Source: an uncultured Altererythrobacter sp. (GTDB lineage: Bacteria; Pseudomonadota; Alphaproteobacteria; Sphingomonadales; Sphingomonadaceae). From it: a stretch of 64,000 bases of DNA. The notes beneath the pieces were generated by a model. That model was given only the letters and a program-made list of their open reading frames with translations. It ran no database searches and was not told the DNA's origin. How positions within the stretch are numbered: position 1 is the first letter of the stretch; each line of letters begins with the position of its first letter. A program made the translations under genes and the position numbers. Below are positions 43,551 to 52,076 of the stretch, piece by piece. The DNA is taken from assembly GCA_913056125.1 (NCBI GenBank), contig CAJXNC010000004.1:62001-126000 (forward strand), in the 5' to 3' direction.

Positions 43551-45038
43551 CTAGGCCAATTCGCTTGCTGCGGCCACCGCGCATTCGACCGGGTCCTCGA
43601 AAGAGAGCACGCCGTCATTGACGGGGCGCACGCGCATGTCCTCCACATCCTCGAGATAGTCCATGTTGAGTTTCCATGGCAGCTTGACCTCGCTCTTGGG
43701 CATTAGAGGGAGGGCGCGCTGGATATAGCCGGAGGAGAAGGCGAAGGGTGGCCCTTCCACCAGCTCGCGATCCCCCGGAGGGCGCGGCACGACCACAAGT
43801 TTGTCGCGCTGCTTCATCTCCGCCAGCACGCGGCAGACATGTTTCGCGGTCATGTCCGCGCGCAGCGTCCAGGCGGCATTGAGATAGCCGAAGACCACGG
43901 CGAAATTGGGCACGTCGGAGAACATGCAGTTGCGGTAGAACCAGCGCTGCGGCCAATCGACCTTCTCGCCATCCACGCTGACGTCAATCTTGCCGCCCAG
44001 GGTCATGCGCAATCCGGTTGCGGTGACGATAATGTCGGCGGGGATTGTCGTGCCGTCCTTGAGCACAATCCCGTCCGCCTCGATCCGCTCGATATGGCCG
44101 GTGGCGACCGAAGCCTTTCCTTCGCGAATGGCAGCGAACAGATCGCCATCGGGCACGAGGCAGAGGCGCTGCTCCCACGGATTGTAGGGCGGCTTGAAAT
44201 GCCGCTCCTCATATTTGTCGCCCAGCTGTTCCTGCATGGCCGCGGTCAGGAAAGCGCCGACCTTTTCCGGCTTGGCACGCGCGCGCTTGAACACAAACGA
44301 ATGCAGCCGGGTATTGATGCGGCGGGTGATGGCGTAGGCCCATTTCTCGGGCAGGATGCGGCGCAGGCGCCTGGCCCATTTGTCCTTGGAGGGGCGTGCC
44401 GCCATCCAGGTCGGCGTGCGCTGGAGCATGGTCACATGCGCTGCGCTCTCCGCCATGGCGGGAACGATGGTGACCGCCGTCGCGCCCGAGCCGACGACCA
44501 CAACGCGCTTGCCGCTCCAGTCCAGATCTTCCGGCCAGAATTGCGGATGGACGACCGTGCCGGCGAAGTCGGAGAGTCCGGGCAGCTGCGCATCGTGCGG
44601 ATTCTCGTAATCGTAATAGCCCGAGCCGAGATAGAGGAAGCGCGCAGTGACGGTGCGCCAGCCCTGCTCATCCTCCAGCGTGACGTGCCAGAGCGCCTCC
44701 TTGCCCCTCCAGTCTGCGGATGCGACCCGGCAACCAAAGCGGATGTGCCTGTCGATCCCGCGGCTGCTTACCACGCGATTGAGGTAAGCCAGGATGTCCT
44801 CGCCCGGTGCAATCGACTTCTCGTCGCGCCAGGGTTCGAAGGAAAAGCCGAAGCTGTGCATGTCCGAATCCGAGCGGATGCCCGGATAGCGGAACAGGTC
44901 CCAGGTCCCGCCCAGCTGTTCGCGTCGTTCGACAATGCAATAGCTGCGCCCGGGGCACATCATCTGCAGATGCGCCGCCATGGAGATACCGGAAATGCCG
45001 GCCCCGACGATCAATATGTCATGGTCGGGCCCGGTCAT
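43551..45038 (-). CDS. Flavin-dependent monooxygenase, Baeyer-Villiger type
   Basis: 495 residues, FAD- and NADPH-binding. The first Rossmann motif is ILIVGAGISGISMAAHL (residues about 8-24); REQLGGTWDLFRYPGIRSDSD is typical of this class. The Baeyer-Villiger fingerprint FxGxxxHxxxWP appears as FAGTVVHPQFWPE at 158-170. The second nucleotide motif is VVVGSGATAVTI and later VTATGLRM. It may oxidise ketones to esters or S/N atoms. It lies between folD and cinA with 10-13 base gaps, so it is co-transcribed with one-carbon genes, an unusual partnership. Confidence 0.9.
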   Translation of the reverse strand: MTGPDHDILIVGAGISGISMAAHLQMMCPGRSYCIVERREQLGGTWDLFRYPGIRSDSDMHSFGFSFEPWRDEKSIAPGEDILAYLNRVVSSRGIDRHIRFGCRVASADWRGKEALWHVTLEDEQGWRTVTARFLYLGSGYYDYENPHDAQLPGLSDFAGTVVHPQFWPEDLDWSGKRVVVVGSGATAVTIVPAMAESAAHVTMLQRTPTWMAARPSKDKWARRLRRILPEKWAYAITRRINTRLHSFVFKRARAKPEKVGAFLTAAMQEQLGDKYEERHFKPPYNPWEQRLCLVPDGDLFAAIREGKASVATGHIERIEADGIVLKDGTTIPADIIVTATGLRMTLGGKIDVSVDGEKVDWPQRWFYRNCMFSDVPNFAVVFGYLNAAWTLRADMTAKHVCRVLAEMKQRDKLVVVPRPPGDRELVEGPPFAFSSGYIQRALPLMPKSEVKLPWKLNMDYLEDVEDMRVRPVNDGVLSFEDPVECAVAAASELA

Positions 45039-45051
45039 GTTCCTCTAGCTG

Positions 45052-45984
45052 TTATCCGTTGGTCGCCTCGGTGAACATGCTGCGCGAAGGCGCATCGGCA
45101 TAGTCACTCGAGGCTGCTCCGTTTCCCTGGAGCGCCTTTGCGGCCTGTACCGTATTGGCCATGAGGCAGGCAATCGTCATCGGACCCACGCCGCCGGGGA
45201 CGGGGGTGATCGCCTTGGCGTGCTGGCATTCGTCGAAGGCGACGTCGCCAACCAGCTTCTCCTTGCCGGTGGCTTCATCCTTGATGCGGGTGATGCCGAC
45301 ATCGATGATGACCGCGCCGTCCTTGACCCAACTGCCCTTGACCAGCTCGGGCGCACCGGCAGCGGCGACGATGATGTCGGCCTTCTTGGCGATCTGCGGC
45401 AGGTTATGCGTGTAGATGTGGGTCACCGTCACCGTACATTCCGCATCGAGCAACAGGTTCGCCACCGGCTTGCCAACGATGTTGGACTTGCCGATCACCA
45501 CTGCATCCTTGCCGACGAAATCGTCGACCACACTTTGCAGCAGGATCATCACGCCCAGCGGTGTGCAGGGCACGATGCCGCCAGTGCCGGTCGACAGGCG
45601 ACCGACATTGACTGGGTGGAAGCCGTCCACATCCTTGTCCGGCGAGATCGAGCGCAGGACGAGCCGCGTATCGATATGCTCGGGCAGCGGCACCTGGCAC
45701 AATATGCCGTGAACTTCCGGATCCTTGTTGAGCCGGTCGATCAGGGCCAGCAGATCGTCCTGGCTGGTATCGGCCGGAAGGCGGTGCTCGGTGCTCTTGA
45801 TGCCGACCTTTTCGCAAGCCTTGATCTTGCGGCGGACATAGACTTCGCTTGCGCCGTCGTCGCCCACCAGGATCACGGTCAGGCCAGGGCGGGTCATGCC
45901 CGCCGCCAGCATCTCGTCGACCTGTGCTTTGCTCTTTTCGTCCAGCTCGCGCGCGATTGCGCGGCCATCGATAATCTCAGCCAT
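45052..45984 (-). CDS. folD: Methylene-THF dehydrogenase/methenyl-THF cyclohydrolase
   Basis: Bifunctional one-carbon enzyme converting 5,10-methylene-THF to 10-formyl-THF. Motifs: SEVYVRRKIKACEKVGI (catalytic Lys), LPEHIDTRLVLRSISPDKDVDGFH, CTPLGVMILL, GKSNIVGKPVANLLL (NADP loop), TPVPGGVGPMTIACLMANT. 310 residues, near the usual length with a short C-terminal tail. 32 bases after metF on the same strand. Confidence 0.97.
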   Translation of the reverse strand: MAEIIDGRAIARELDEKSKAQVDEMLAAGMTRPGLTVILVGDDGASEVYVRRKIKACEKVGIKSTEHRLPADTSQDDLLALIDRLNKDPEVHGILCQVPLPEHIDTRLVLRSISPDKDVDGFHPVNVGRLSTGTGGIVPCTPLGVMILLQSVVDDFVGKDAVVIGKSNIVGKPVANLLLDAECTVTVTHIYTHNLPQIAKKADIIVAAAGAPELVKGSWVKDGAVIIDVGITRIKDEATGKEKLVGDVAFDECQHAKAITPVPGGVGPMTIACLMANTVQAAKALQGNGAASSDYADAPSRSMFTEATNG

Positions 45985-46016
45985 GATTACTCCCTGCGAG
46001 CGGCGCCGAAGCGCGC

Positions 46017-46889
46017 TCAGCTATGCTTGGCGTTGTATGCGTTGATCCATTCGGCCGAAGCGGTCAGCGCGCCGAAGGGATAGAAGTGCAGGCGGACGCG
46101 GCCGTGGCTCTCGTTCAGCTTCTCGTCGAGGCTGTTGACCAGGCGGTCAGGACCAGCGCTGCCGATAAGGTTGGTCAGCGAAATGCCATACTTCTTCATG
46201 ACCGAGGCAGATGCACCTACGCCGCAACGCTTGGCAAAGCCGAGCAGGCGCTTGATGCCGGCCGGTCCGGGGACGCCGAGGCGCACGGGCACATCGATGT
46301 TGCGCTTGCGCATTTCGGCCAGCCATTCGACGATCGCATCGTCATCGAAGGCGAACTGGGTGACCACCAGCGGAGTCATGCCGTGGGCGCGAACGGCAGC
46401 GATCTTGCGCTCCATCCAGTCCCACAGTTCTTCGGCGGTGTTGTTGGGGTGCCCTTCCGGGTGGCCGCCGACGCCGACAATCTCGATGCCGTGCTTTTCG
46501 AGCAGGCCGGTTTCGATGATTTGCAGCGAGTCGGAATAGGGGCCTTCGGCTTCGGGCGGGTCACCGGCGATGATGAAGACGCGCTTCACGCCGGCCTTCT
46601 GGGTGATCTCGCCAAGGTACCAGTCGAGCTGCTCCTCGCTCTCGATGCGGCGTGCAGAAAGGTGGACGATAGGCTCGAAGCCGAGCTCGCGCACCAGCAC
46701 GGCGGCGGCAACGCGCTGGTCCAGTTCCTCGCCGGGAAGGAAGGTGACGGCGACCTGCGTACCCGGGCGGATATGCGGCGCGGCTTCCTTGATACCTTCG
46801 ATTTCCTTGGCAGTCATCTCCAGCGAATAGCCGTCGACCATGTTTTCGCGCGACTTTTCCCAATTGGGGTGGATAGCGGCGTAGGACAT
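46017..46889 (-). CDS. metF: Methylenetetrahydrofolate reductase (MetF-type)
   Basis: FAD-dependent TIM barrel that interconverts 5,10-methylene-THF and 5-methyl-THF. 290 residues, no regulatory C-terminal domain. Stretches such as HLSARRIESEEQLDWYL, RVFIIAGDPPEAEGPYSDSL and PLVVTQFAFDDDAIVEWL fit the short MetF branch found near one-carbon catabolic demethylases. GGAG lies about six bases before the ATG. It starts 167 bases from the divergent hydrolase-demethylase operon, so its job here may be to oxidise the methyl-THF made by the demethylase. Confidence 0.9.
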   Translation of the reverse strand: MSYAAIHPNWEKSRENMVDGYSLEMTAKEIEGIKEAAPHIRPGTQVAVTFLPGEELDQRVAAAVLVRELGFEPIVHLSARRIESEEQLDWYLGEITQKAGVKRVFIIAGDPPEAEGPYSDSLQIIETGLLEKHGIEIVGVGGHPEGHPNNTAEELWDWMERKIAAVRAHGMTPLVVTQFAFDDDAIVEWLAEMRKRNIDVPVRLGVPGPAGIKRLLGFAKRCGVGASASVMKKYGISLTNLIGSAGPDRLVNSLDEKLNESHGRVRLHFYPFGALTASAEWINAYNAKHS

Positions 46890-46996
46890 CGATTCTTCTC
46901 CTCTCAGGACCTTGCGTAGCGGTCGTTAACCGCCTCAATTGCCAAGCGCCATAGCGCCGTTGAAATGCAGTCACAAAGCCCCTAGCGCAAGGCGAT

Positions 46997-47033
46997 TTAT
47001 TCGTATAGATGAAAATTTCATAAGAGCGAATAA
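46997..47033. promoter_or_regulatory. Nested palindrome, candidate operator in metF/demethylase divergent region
   Basis: Two dyads share one centre at 47015: outer arms TTATTCG/CGAATAA (46997-47003, 47027-47033) and inner arms ATGAAA/TTTCAT (47009-47021), separated by five unpaired bases on each side. Odd-length AT-rich symmetry in an otherwise GC-rich gap is what a dimeric repressor or activator site looks like. It is 23 bases upstream of the hydrolase ATG, inside its expected promoter. The adjacent IclR gene is a candidate binder. Confidence 0.55.
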
Positions 47034-47055
47034 CGGCGAGAGTCTCTCCACTTCC

Positions 47056-47757
47056 ATGCTGATTTTTCTGCCAGGGCTGATCTGCGATGCGCGCATCTAT
47101 GCGCCGCAAACCGCGGCTTTTGCGGATTCGCATGCGGTGGATTCCTACGGACTTGCCGATTCGCTCGTTGAAATGGCGCGAATCGCTTTGGCGGATGCCG
47201 ACCGGATTGGCGCCGAACGGTTCGACCTGTTCGGCCATTCCATGGGCGGCCGCGTGGCGCTCGAAGTTGTGCGCCAGGCGCCCGAGCGCGTGCGCCGCCT
47301 GGCGCTAGTATCGACCGGTATCCACCCGCTCGGCGCAAACGAGCCCGAGAAGCGCGAGGCGCTAAAGGCAGTGGGCCATGACAACGGTTTCGAGGCGTTG
47401 GTCGACCAGTGGTTGCCGCCCATGGTTGCCGAGGCGAATCGTGCGATTCCCGAGATTTACGGGCCCATGCGCGAGATGAGCCTGTCCATGGGACAACAGG
47501 TCTTCGATGCGCAGATCAATGCGCTGGTCAATCGTCCCGAAGTCGGATCGCTCCTGCCGCAGATTGCCTGTCCGACACTCGTCATGACGGGCGAACTCGA
47601 TGCATGGGCGCCGCCTGAGCAGCATGAGGATATCGCCTCTCGCATTCCGAATTCGCATCTCGTTGTCGTTCCCGGTGCTGGACATATGATCCAGATGGAG
47701 GCACCGCACGCCGTCAACGAGGCAATAACCCGCTGGCTCGAAACGCCGGCATCTTGA
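47056..47757 (+). CDS. Alpha/beta-fold hydrolase
   Basis: ATG at 47056 gives 233 residues; the longer open frame runs across the palindrome and is unlikely. Nucleophile elbow DLFGHSMGGRVAL with Ser in GHSMG; Asp in MTGELDAWAPPEQ; His in VPGAGHMIQMEAPH. LIFLPGLICDARIYAPQ is the first strand with oxyanion loop. Likely esterase/lactonase-type; substrate unknown. It is 34 bases upstream of the demethylase gene and surely co-transcribed, so it could release the methoxylated substrate or open a ring product. Confidence 0.85.
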   Translation: MLIFLPGLICDARIYAPQTAAFADSHAVDSYGLADSLVEMARIALADADRIGAERFDLFGHSMGGRVALEVVRQAPERVRRLALVSTGIHPLGANEPEKREALKAVGHDNGFEALVDQWLPPMVAEANRAIPEIYGPMREMSLSMGQQVFDAQINALVNRPEVGSLLPQIACPTLVMTGELDAWAPPEQHEDIASRIPNSHLVVVPGAGHMIQMEAPHAVNEAITRWLETPAS

Positions 47758-47791
47758 TCAACCCTAAGAGCCTCTAAGGAGGGGACGAAGC

Positions 47792-49216
47792 ATGAGTGAA
47801 AATCTGCAGCAGAAGCTGGACGCACAGGCCGACGTAGTCGATTTCCTGCGCAACCAGCAGGTTGGCCCGAACGTTTATCCGGGTGTGCCGGCCGAATATT
47901 CCAACTGGCGCAATGAGCAGAAGGCATGGGCTGACGCCGCCGTGCTGTTCAACCAGAGCTACCACATGGTCGAACTTTACGTTCGCGGCCCGGAAGCCAT
48001 GGCGCTGCTCGAATACACCGCCATCAACTCCTTCAAGAACTTCAAGGTCAACAAGGCCAAGCAGTACGTCCCGGTTACCCCGGACGGCTACGTCATCGGC
48101 GACGTGATCCTGTTCTACCTCGACGAGAACGAATTCTCGCTGGTCGGCCGTGCGCCCGCCATCGAATGGGTCGAATTCCACGCCCAGTATCCGAAGCCGG
48201 ACGGCAGCAAGTGGGACGTGACCGTCGAGCGTGACGAGCGTACCGCCATGCGTAGCGACGGCGTTCGCAAGAACTACCGCTTCCAGCTGCAGGGCCCGAA
48301 CGCGATGGCCGTGCTCGAGAAGGCCATGGGCCAGACTCCGCCGGACCTGAAGTTCTTCAACATGGCTCACGTGGACATCAGCGGTTACGATGTCATCGCT
48401 CTGCGTCACGGCATGGCCGGCCAGCCCGGCTACGAACTGTTCGGCCCGTGGGAAGACTATGCCGGTGTGCACGCCGCGCTGGTCGAAGCCGGCAAGGATT
48501 TCGGCCTGACGCTGGTCGGTGGCCGTGCCTATTCGTCGAACACGCTGGAATCGGGCTGGCTGCCTTCGCCGCTGCCCGCATTCTACACCGGCGATTCGCA
48601 GATGATGAAGGACTTCCGCGCCTGGGCCGACGGCAAGAGCTATGCCGGCATGTGCTCGATCGGCGGTTCCTACGTTCCCGACAGCATCGAGGGCTACTAC
48701 CTCACGCCGTGGGACATCGGTTATGGCCACATCGTGAAGTTCGACCACGACTTCGTCGGTCGCGAAGCCCTTGAGAAGATGGCTGGCGAAACCCACAAGC
48801 AGAAGGTCACGCTGGCTCTCGACAATGAAGACATGATGCGCGTCCTGTCCTCGCTTTATGCCGAGGGCGACCGTGCCAAGTACTTCGAATTCCCGAGCGC
48901 CGTGTACGCGATGCACCCGTTCGACGAAGTGAAGACGACCGACGGCAAGTCGATCGGCGTGTCGACCTGGGTTGGCTACAGCTCGAACGAAGGCAAGATG
49001 CTGACCCTCGCCATGCTCGACCCGGCAGAGGTTGAGATGGGCAAGGAAGTCCTGCTGGTCTGGGGTGAGCCGAATGGCGGCACCACCAAGCCGACGGTCG
49101 AACCGCACGTGCAGACGGAAATCAAGGCTGTCATCAGCCCGGTTCCGTATTCGAACGTCGCTCGTACAGCCTATGCGGACAGCTGGCGTCAGTCGGGCGT
49201 TGGCGCCAACGCCTGA
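47792..49216 (+). CDS. Tetrahydrofolate-dependent aromatic O-demethylase, LigM/DesA type (GcvT family)
   Basis: 474 residues, AAGGAGGGG eight bases upstream. It moves a methyl group from a methoxy compound to THF, giving 5-methyl-THF and a phenol. From memory of LigM of Sphingobium SYK-6 it aligns end to end: KAKQYVPVTP, VGRAPA, SNTLESGW, VKFDHDF and VEPH are shared. Residues reported as functional in LigM (Tyr31, His60, Arg122, Tyr247) correspond to Tyr29, His58, Arg120 and Tyr247 here. The conserved Arg suggests an acidic aromatic such as vanillate or syringate. Codons look like those of ribosomal genes (CGT/CGC, AAG, CTG), suggesting strong expression. No ring-cleavage genes are in the window. 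Other GcvT-family demethylases (e.g. DmdA) are less likely. Confidence 0.85.
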   Translation: MSENLQQKLDAQADVVDFLRNQQVGPNVYPGVPAEYSNWRNEQKAWADAAVLFNQSYHMVELYVRGPEAMALLEYTAINSFKNFKVNKAKQYVPVTPDGYVIGDVILFYLDENEFSLVGRAPAIEWVEFHAQYPKPDGSKWDVTVERDERTAMRSDGVRKNYRFQLQGPNAMAVLEKAMGQTPPDLKFFNMAHVDISGYDVIALRHGMAGQPGYELFGPWEDYAGVHAALVEAGKDFGLTLVGGRAYSSNTLESGWLPSPLPAFYTGDSQMMKDFRAWADGKSYAGMCSIGGSYVPDSIEGYYLTPWDIGYGHIVKFDHDFVGREALEKMAGETHKQKVTLALDNEDMMRVLSSLYAEGDRAKYFEFPSAVYAMHPFDEVKTTDGKSIGVSTWVGYSSNEGKMLTLAMLDPAEVEMGKEVLLVWGEPNGGTTKPTVEPHVQTEIKAVISPVPYSNVARTAYADSWRQSGVGANA

Positions 49217-49240
49217 TCGGACCAGCGATCGCAAGACAAG

Positions 49241-49270
49241 GGGGCGGTAGCGCGAGCTGCCGCCCCTTTT
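49241..49270 (+). terminator. Rho-independent terminator after the O-demethylase
   Basis: An 11-pair stem (49241-49251 with 49256-49266, one G-T pair) with a GCGA tetraloop, then TTTT. It is 24 bases after the stop and separates the demethylase transcript from the next gene. Confidence 0.9.
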
Positions 49271-49332
49271 CTTTGTCCGCGCTCCGGTCCTTTTGCTTGC
49301 ATTCAGGTGATTTGCCGCAAACAATCGCTGTC

Positions 49333-50034
49333 ATGGTGAAGCGTTTCCTGATCGTCGTCCTTGCCTTCCTCATCCCTGCTAGCGCTGCGGCGCAGGACCT
49401 GGAGGGAACGTGGGATTTCCGCGTTGCGGACACCACCATCTTCCGTTTCGAGATCGTCGAGGACGATGACGGTGCATGGGAAGGGACATGGTCGCGCCCG
49501 GACAGCTTCGCCAGCGACGGCAACCTCTTTGCTCGCCTCAAGGGGCCGGTCGAGCGCGTGGATTCAATGGCCGGCTACGAGTTCCTTGGCGATGTCGAGC
49601 TGAGCTTTGCGGACAATCGCCCCGGTGCCGTGCCCGACATCTTCCGTTTCAGGATGGTGGATGCCGACAATGTCAGCATGACCTATGTCGGAACCGAGTT
49701 GGAGCCTTACGACCTCGTTCGCGCGGGGGAGGATGACCCCATTGGCGACTGGGACGAGGCAGCAATCTACCGCCGTGCCCTGCCCGAAGCCGCCGCCGAT
49801 GGCGATATTCGGGTACGGATTGCCCCGCCCGCTGCGGAGGAAGTGGAAGAGCCCGCGGCATTGCGGATAATCCCCCAGGACCTCGATCTCGAAGATAGTG
49901 TCGACGAAACAGCGACGGTTCCGGAAGGAGATGCCGGTCCCGAATCTGGGTCAGATGCAGGGGATATGCCCGAATTGTCTGTAGAGGAAGAGCCCGCTCC
50001 GCTGATCGGCGACGATTTCCTTGAAGGGCTGTAG
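49333..50034 (+). CDS. Exported protein of unknown function with acidic tail
   Basis: ATG at 49333 gives 233 residues with a Sec signal (FLIVVLAFLIPASAAAQDL). The first half of the mature part is a beta-rich domain (LEGTWDFRVADTTIFRFEIVE; GAWEGTWSRPDSF; YVGTELEPYDL) that resembles lipocalin-like or calycin strands, with GTWDF and GTWSR as repeated turns. The last 70 residues are acidic and disordered. No family is recognised. It follows the demethylase terminator and ends before a large palindrome. Confidence 0.75.
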   Translation: MVKRFLIVVLAFLIPASAAAQDLEGTWDFRVADTTIFRFEIVEDDDGAWEGTWSRPDSFASDGNLFARLKGPVERVDSMAGYEFLGDVELSFADNRPGAVPDIFRFRMVDADNVSMTYVGTELEPYDLVRAGEDDPIGDWDEAAIYRRALPEAAADGDIRVRIAPPAAEEVEEPAALRIIPQDLDLEDSVDETATVPEGDAGPESGSDAGDMPELSVEEEPAPLIGDDFLEGL

Positions 50035-50071
50035 GGATTGACTCAGCTGCGCTGAACCGATTGCGGCGCCA

Positions 50072-50135
50072 GCCCACGCCCCACCCGACCTCCCAATCAG
50101 CATCATGTCTTGGGAGGCCGGGTGGGGGCGTGGGC
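50072..50135. repeat. Long GC-rich imperfect palindrome (possible dispersed REP-like element)
   Basis: Arms of about 25 bases (50072-50096 and 50110-50135) pair with one bulged G and one mismatch around a 13-base loop. Left arm starts GCCCACGCCCCACCCGACC; right arm ends GGTGGGGGCGTGGGC. There is no T-tract on either side, so it is not a simple terminator. It sits between convergent genes, where such elements are often found. Confidence 0.7.
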
Positions 50136-50166
50136 CGGTGCCGATTCCACGTTAGTGGATCAGGCC

Positions 50167-50919
50167 CTAATTGTCCTCAAGCAGCGAGGCGGTCCGTTCC
50201 AGCAGGTCTGCCACCCTGGCATGCAAATCGTCGTCGAAGCGTACCTTGGGCACGGCAACGGATAGCGATCCCACCGGAGCGCCGGCCATCGTCACCAGCC
50301 TGCCGATACCGACAATGCCGAGCGAATATTCCTCATCGGTCATGGCAAAGCCGGTCTTGCGGGCTTCATCGAGCTGGGAACGCAGCACTTCCTCGTCGGT
50401 CACAGTTGCATTGGTGAAGCGTTGCCGCTCCGCCTGCGCGAAGTATAGGTCGAGATCTTCCTCGGGCAGGGCGGCAAGCATGACCTTGCCAGCCGCCAGC
50501 GCATGCATGGGAAGTCGCCTGCCCTGTGGCACCGAATAGCGCAGCGCCTGTTCACTGCTTTCGGTCACGATCGCTTCAATCTCCCAATCGTGGCGAACGA
50601 AGAAGCTGGAGGTCTCGTCCAGCTGGACGCGCAAGGTGCGGACCAGCGGCGCAGCGCGGTCGGCCAGGCTGAAGCTGGAACTGTGCGCCTGCAGCCGGGC
50701 AAGGCCCGGGCCTGCAGAATAGCGTCGCCCGTCGCGTGCGAGATATTGCCGGTCGACCAGCGTCGAGAGCAGGTAAGACAGGCTCGAGACCGGAATGCCC
50801 AGCGCCGTGGCGATCTCCTGCGCCACCAGCGGCCGGTTATGGGCGACCACATACTCGATGATATCGAGCGTCCGCGTGGCAGACTTTACCTGGCTGGACT
50901 GGGCGGGGATCTCTGCCAT
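50167..50919 (-). CDS. IclR-family transcriptional regulator
   Basis: 250 residues. N-terminal winged helix: TRTLDIIEYVVAHNRPLVAQEIA, LGIPVSSLSYLLSTLVDR; C-terminal effector domain with LRVQLDETSSFFVRHDWEIE, LPMHALAAGKVMLA, YSLGIVGIGRLV and VGSLSVAVPKVRF. IclR proteins respond to small acids and control aromatic or carbon catabolism. It lies one base after the MetE-like gene, same strand. It is the only specific regulator between 42 and 64 kb and so a candidate for the operators here. Confidence 0.93.
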   Translation of the reverse strand: MAEIPAQSSQVKSATRTLDIIEYVVAHNRPLVAQEIATALGIPVSSLSYLLSTLVDRQYLARDGRRYSAGPGLARLQAHSSSFSLADRAAPLVRTLRVQLDETSSFFVRHDWEIEAIVTESSEQALRYSVPQGRRLPMHALAAGKVMLAALPEEDLDLYFAQAERQRFTNATVTDEEVLRSQLDEARKTGFAMTDEEYSLGIVGIGRLVTMAGAPVGSLSVAVPKVRFDDDLHARVADLLERTASLLEDN

Positions 50920-50920
50920 G

Positions 50921-52045
50921 TCAGCCTATCCGCTCATCGGCAATGTCCGCGCCGGCGCGCAAATTCGCCAGCTTCTTCCACGCCACGGCAGGATCGATCT
51001 TGCCGTATCCGGCGAAGGTGCCGAAACCGCAATCACTGCTGGCGATAACGCGGTGCTTGCCCACGAAATCGGCAAAGCGCTCTATCCGCTGGGCGATCAG
51101 CTCGGGCGTTTCGATATAGTTGGAACAGCTGTCGATGAAGCCGGGCGCGAGGATCTTGCCGGTCAGGTCGGCATCGCGCCAGACTTTCCATTCATGCTCG
51201 TGCCGCGGATTCGCATGCTCGAAAAGGATCGTTGCCGGGCGCGCCGAGAGCACCACGTCGATGATCGTTTCGAGCGGAATGTCGTAATCATGCGGACCTT
51301 CGTAATTGCCCCAGCAGACATGCATGCGCATCTGTTCTGGCGCGATATTGGCAGTCGCCTCGTTCAGCGCATCGACATTGGCCTGGATGGTCGCGAGAAA
51401 CTCGGCCTCGTCCATGTCCTGGTAGCCCGTATGGCGGCTCATGGCGAGATCGGGGCAGTCGAACTGGACTTGGAAGCCGGCCGCGGCAATTGCTTCGTAC
51501 TCGGGGCGCATCGCGGTGACGAGATCGGCCAGGTAGGCCTCGTGGCTCGGGTAATACTGGTTCGGCTGAAAGGCGGTGATAAGACCGGGCGATGCCGTGT
51601 TCATGAAGGCCTTCACGCCGCCTCCATGCTTGTCGAGCGCTGCCTGGAAGCGGCGCAGATCGTCATGCAATGGCTGGAGATTTACCAGCTCGACCTTGTC
51701 GATCGCACTGGCACGGGTGAATTCCTGGCTGCCCATGATCGCGGACAGCTTCTTGGCCAGTTCCGGCACCTGGGCGAGGTCGAGTGCAGGCTTGCGCGGC
51801 GTGTGTCCGCCAAAGCCTGAGAGACGTTCGATGATGTAAGTGGAGTAGCCGACCTTGCCGAGTTCGCCATCGCTGACGATCGAAACCCCGGCTTCGACCT
51901 GCTTCTTCACGGCTTCGTCGATGGCGGCTTGTACGACGCGGTCGAACTCGGCCTCGTCATAGGGCTCACCCTTGTCTCGTGCGAGCAGCAGGGGCACCAG
52001 TTCCGGGCCGCGCGGCAGGCTGCCGACATGGGTGGTTTCGATCAC
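50921..52045 (-). CDS. MetE-like (cobalamin-independent methionine synthase II family) methyltransferase
   Basis: 374 residues from GTG at 52045, with GGAGG about nine bases upstream. Single C-terminal-type MetE barrel. Opens TTHVGSLPRGPELVPLL; Zn ligand candidates His242 and Cys244 (MHVCWGNYEG), Glu276 (FEHANPRHEH) and Cys339 (SSDCGFGTF). Members include methyl- and alkyl-transferases to thiols whose acceptors are often unknown. Being stand-alone (no N-terminal MetE half) and next to LigM-type, MetF and IclR genes, it may pass methyl groups from methyl-THF or another donor to a thiol. It is not necessarily methionine synthase. Confidence 0.85.
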   Translation of the reverse strand: MIETTHVGSLPRGPELVPLLLARDKGEPYDEAEFDRVVQAAIDEAVKKQVEAGVSIVSDGELGKVGYSTYIIERLSGFGGHTPRKPALDLAQVPELAKKLSAIMGSQEFTRASAIDKVELVNLQPLHDDLRRFQAALDKHGGGVKAFMNTASPGLITAFQPNQYYPSHEAYLADLVTAMRPEYEAIAAAGFQVQFDCPDLAMSRHTGYQDMDEAEFLATIQANVDALNEATANIAPEQMRMHVCWGNYEGPHDYDIPLETIIDVVLSARPATILFEHANPRHEHEWKVWRDADLTGKILAPGFIDSCSNYIETPELIAQRIERFADFVGKHRVIASSDCGFGTFAGYGKIDPAVAWKKLANLRAGADIADERIG

Positions 52046-52076
52046 TATGAAATCCCTCCTCTTGGAGGAGGAGTAG

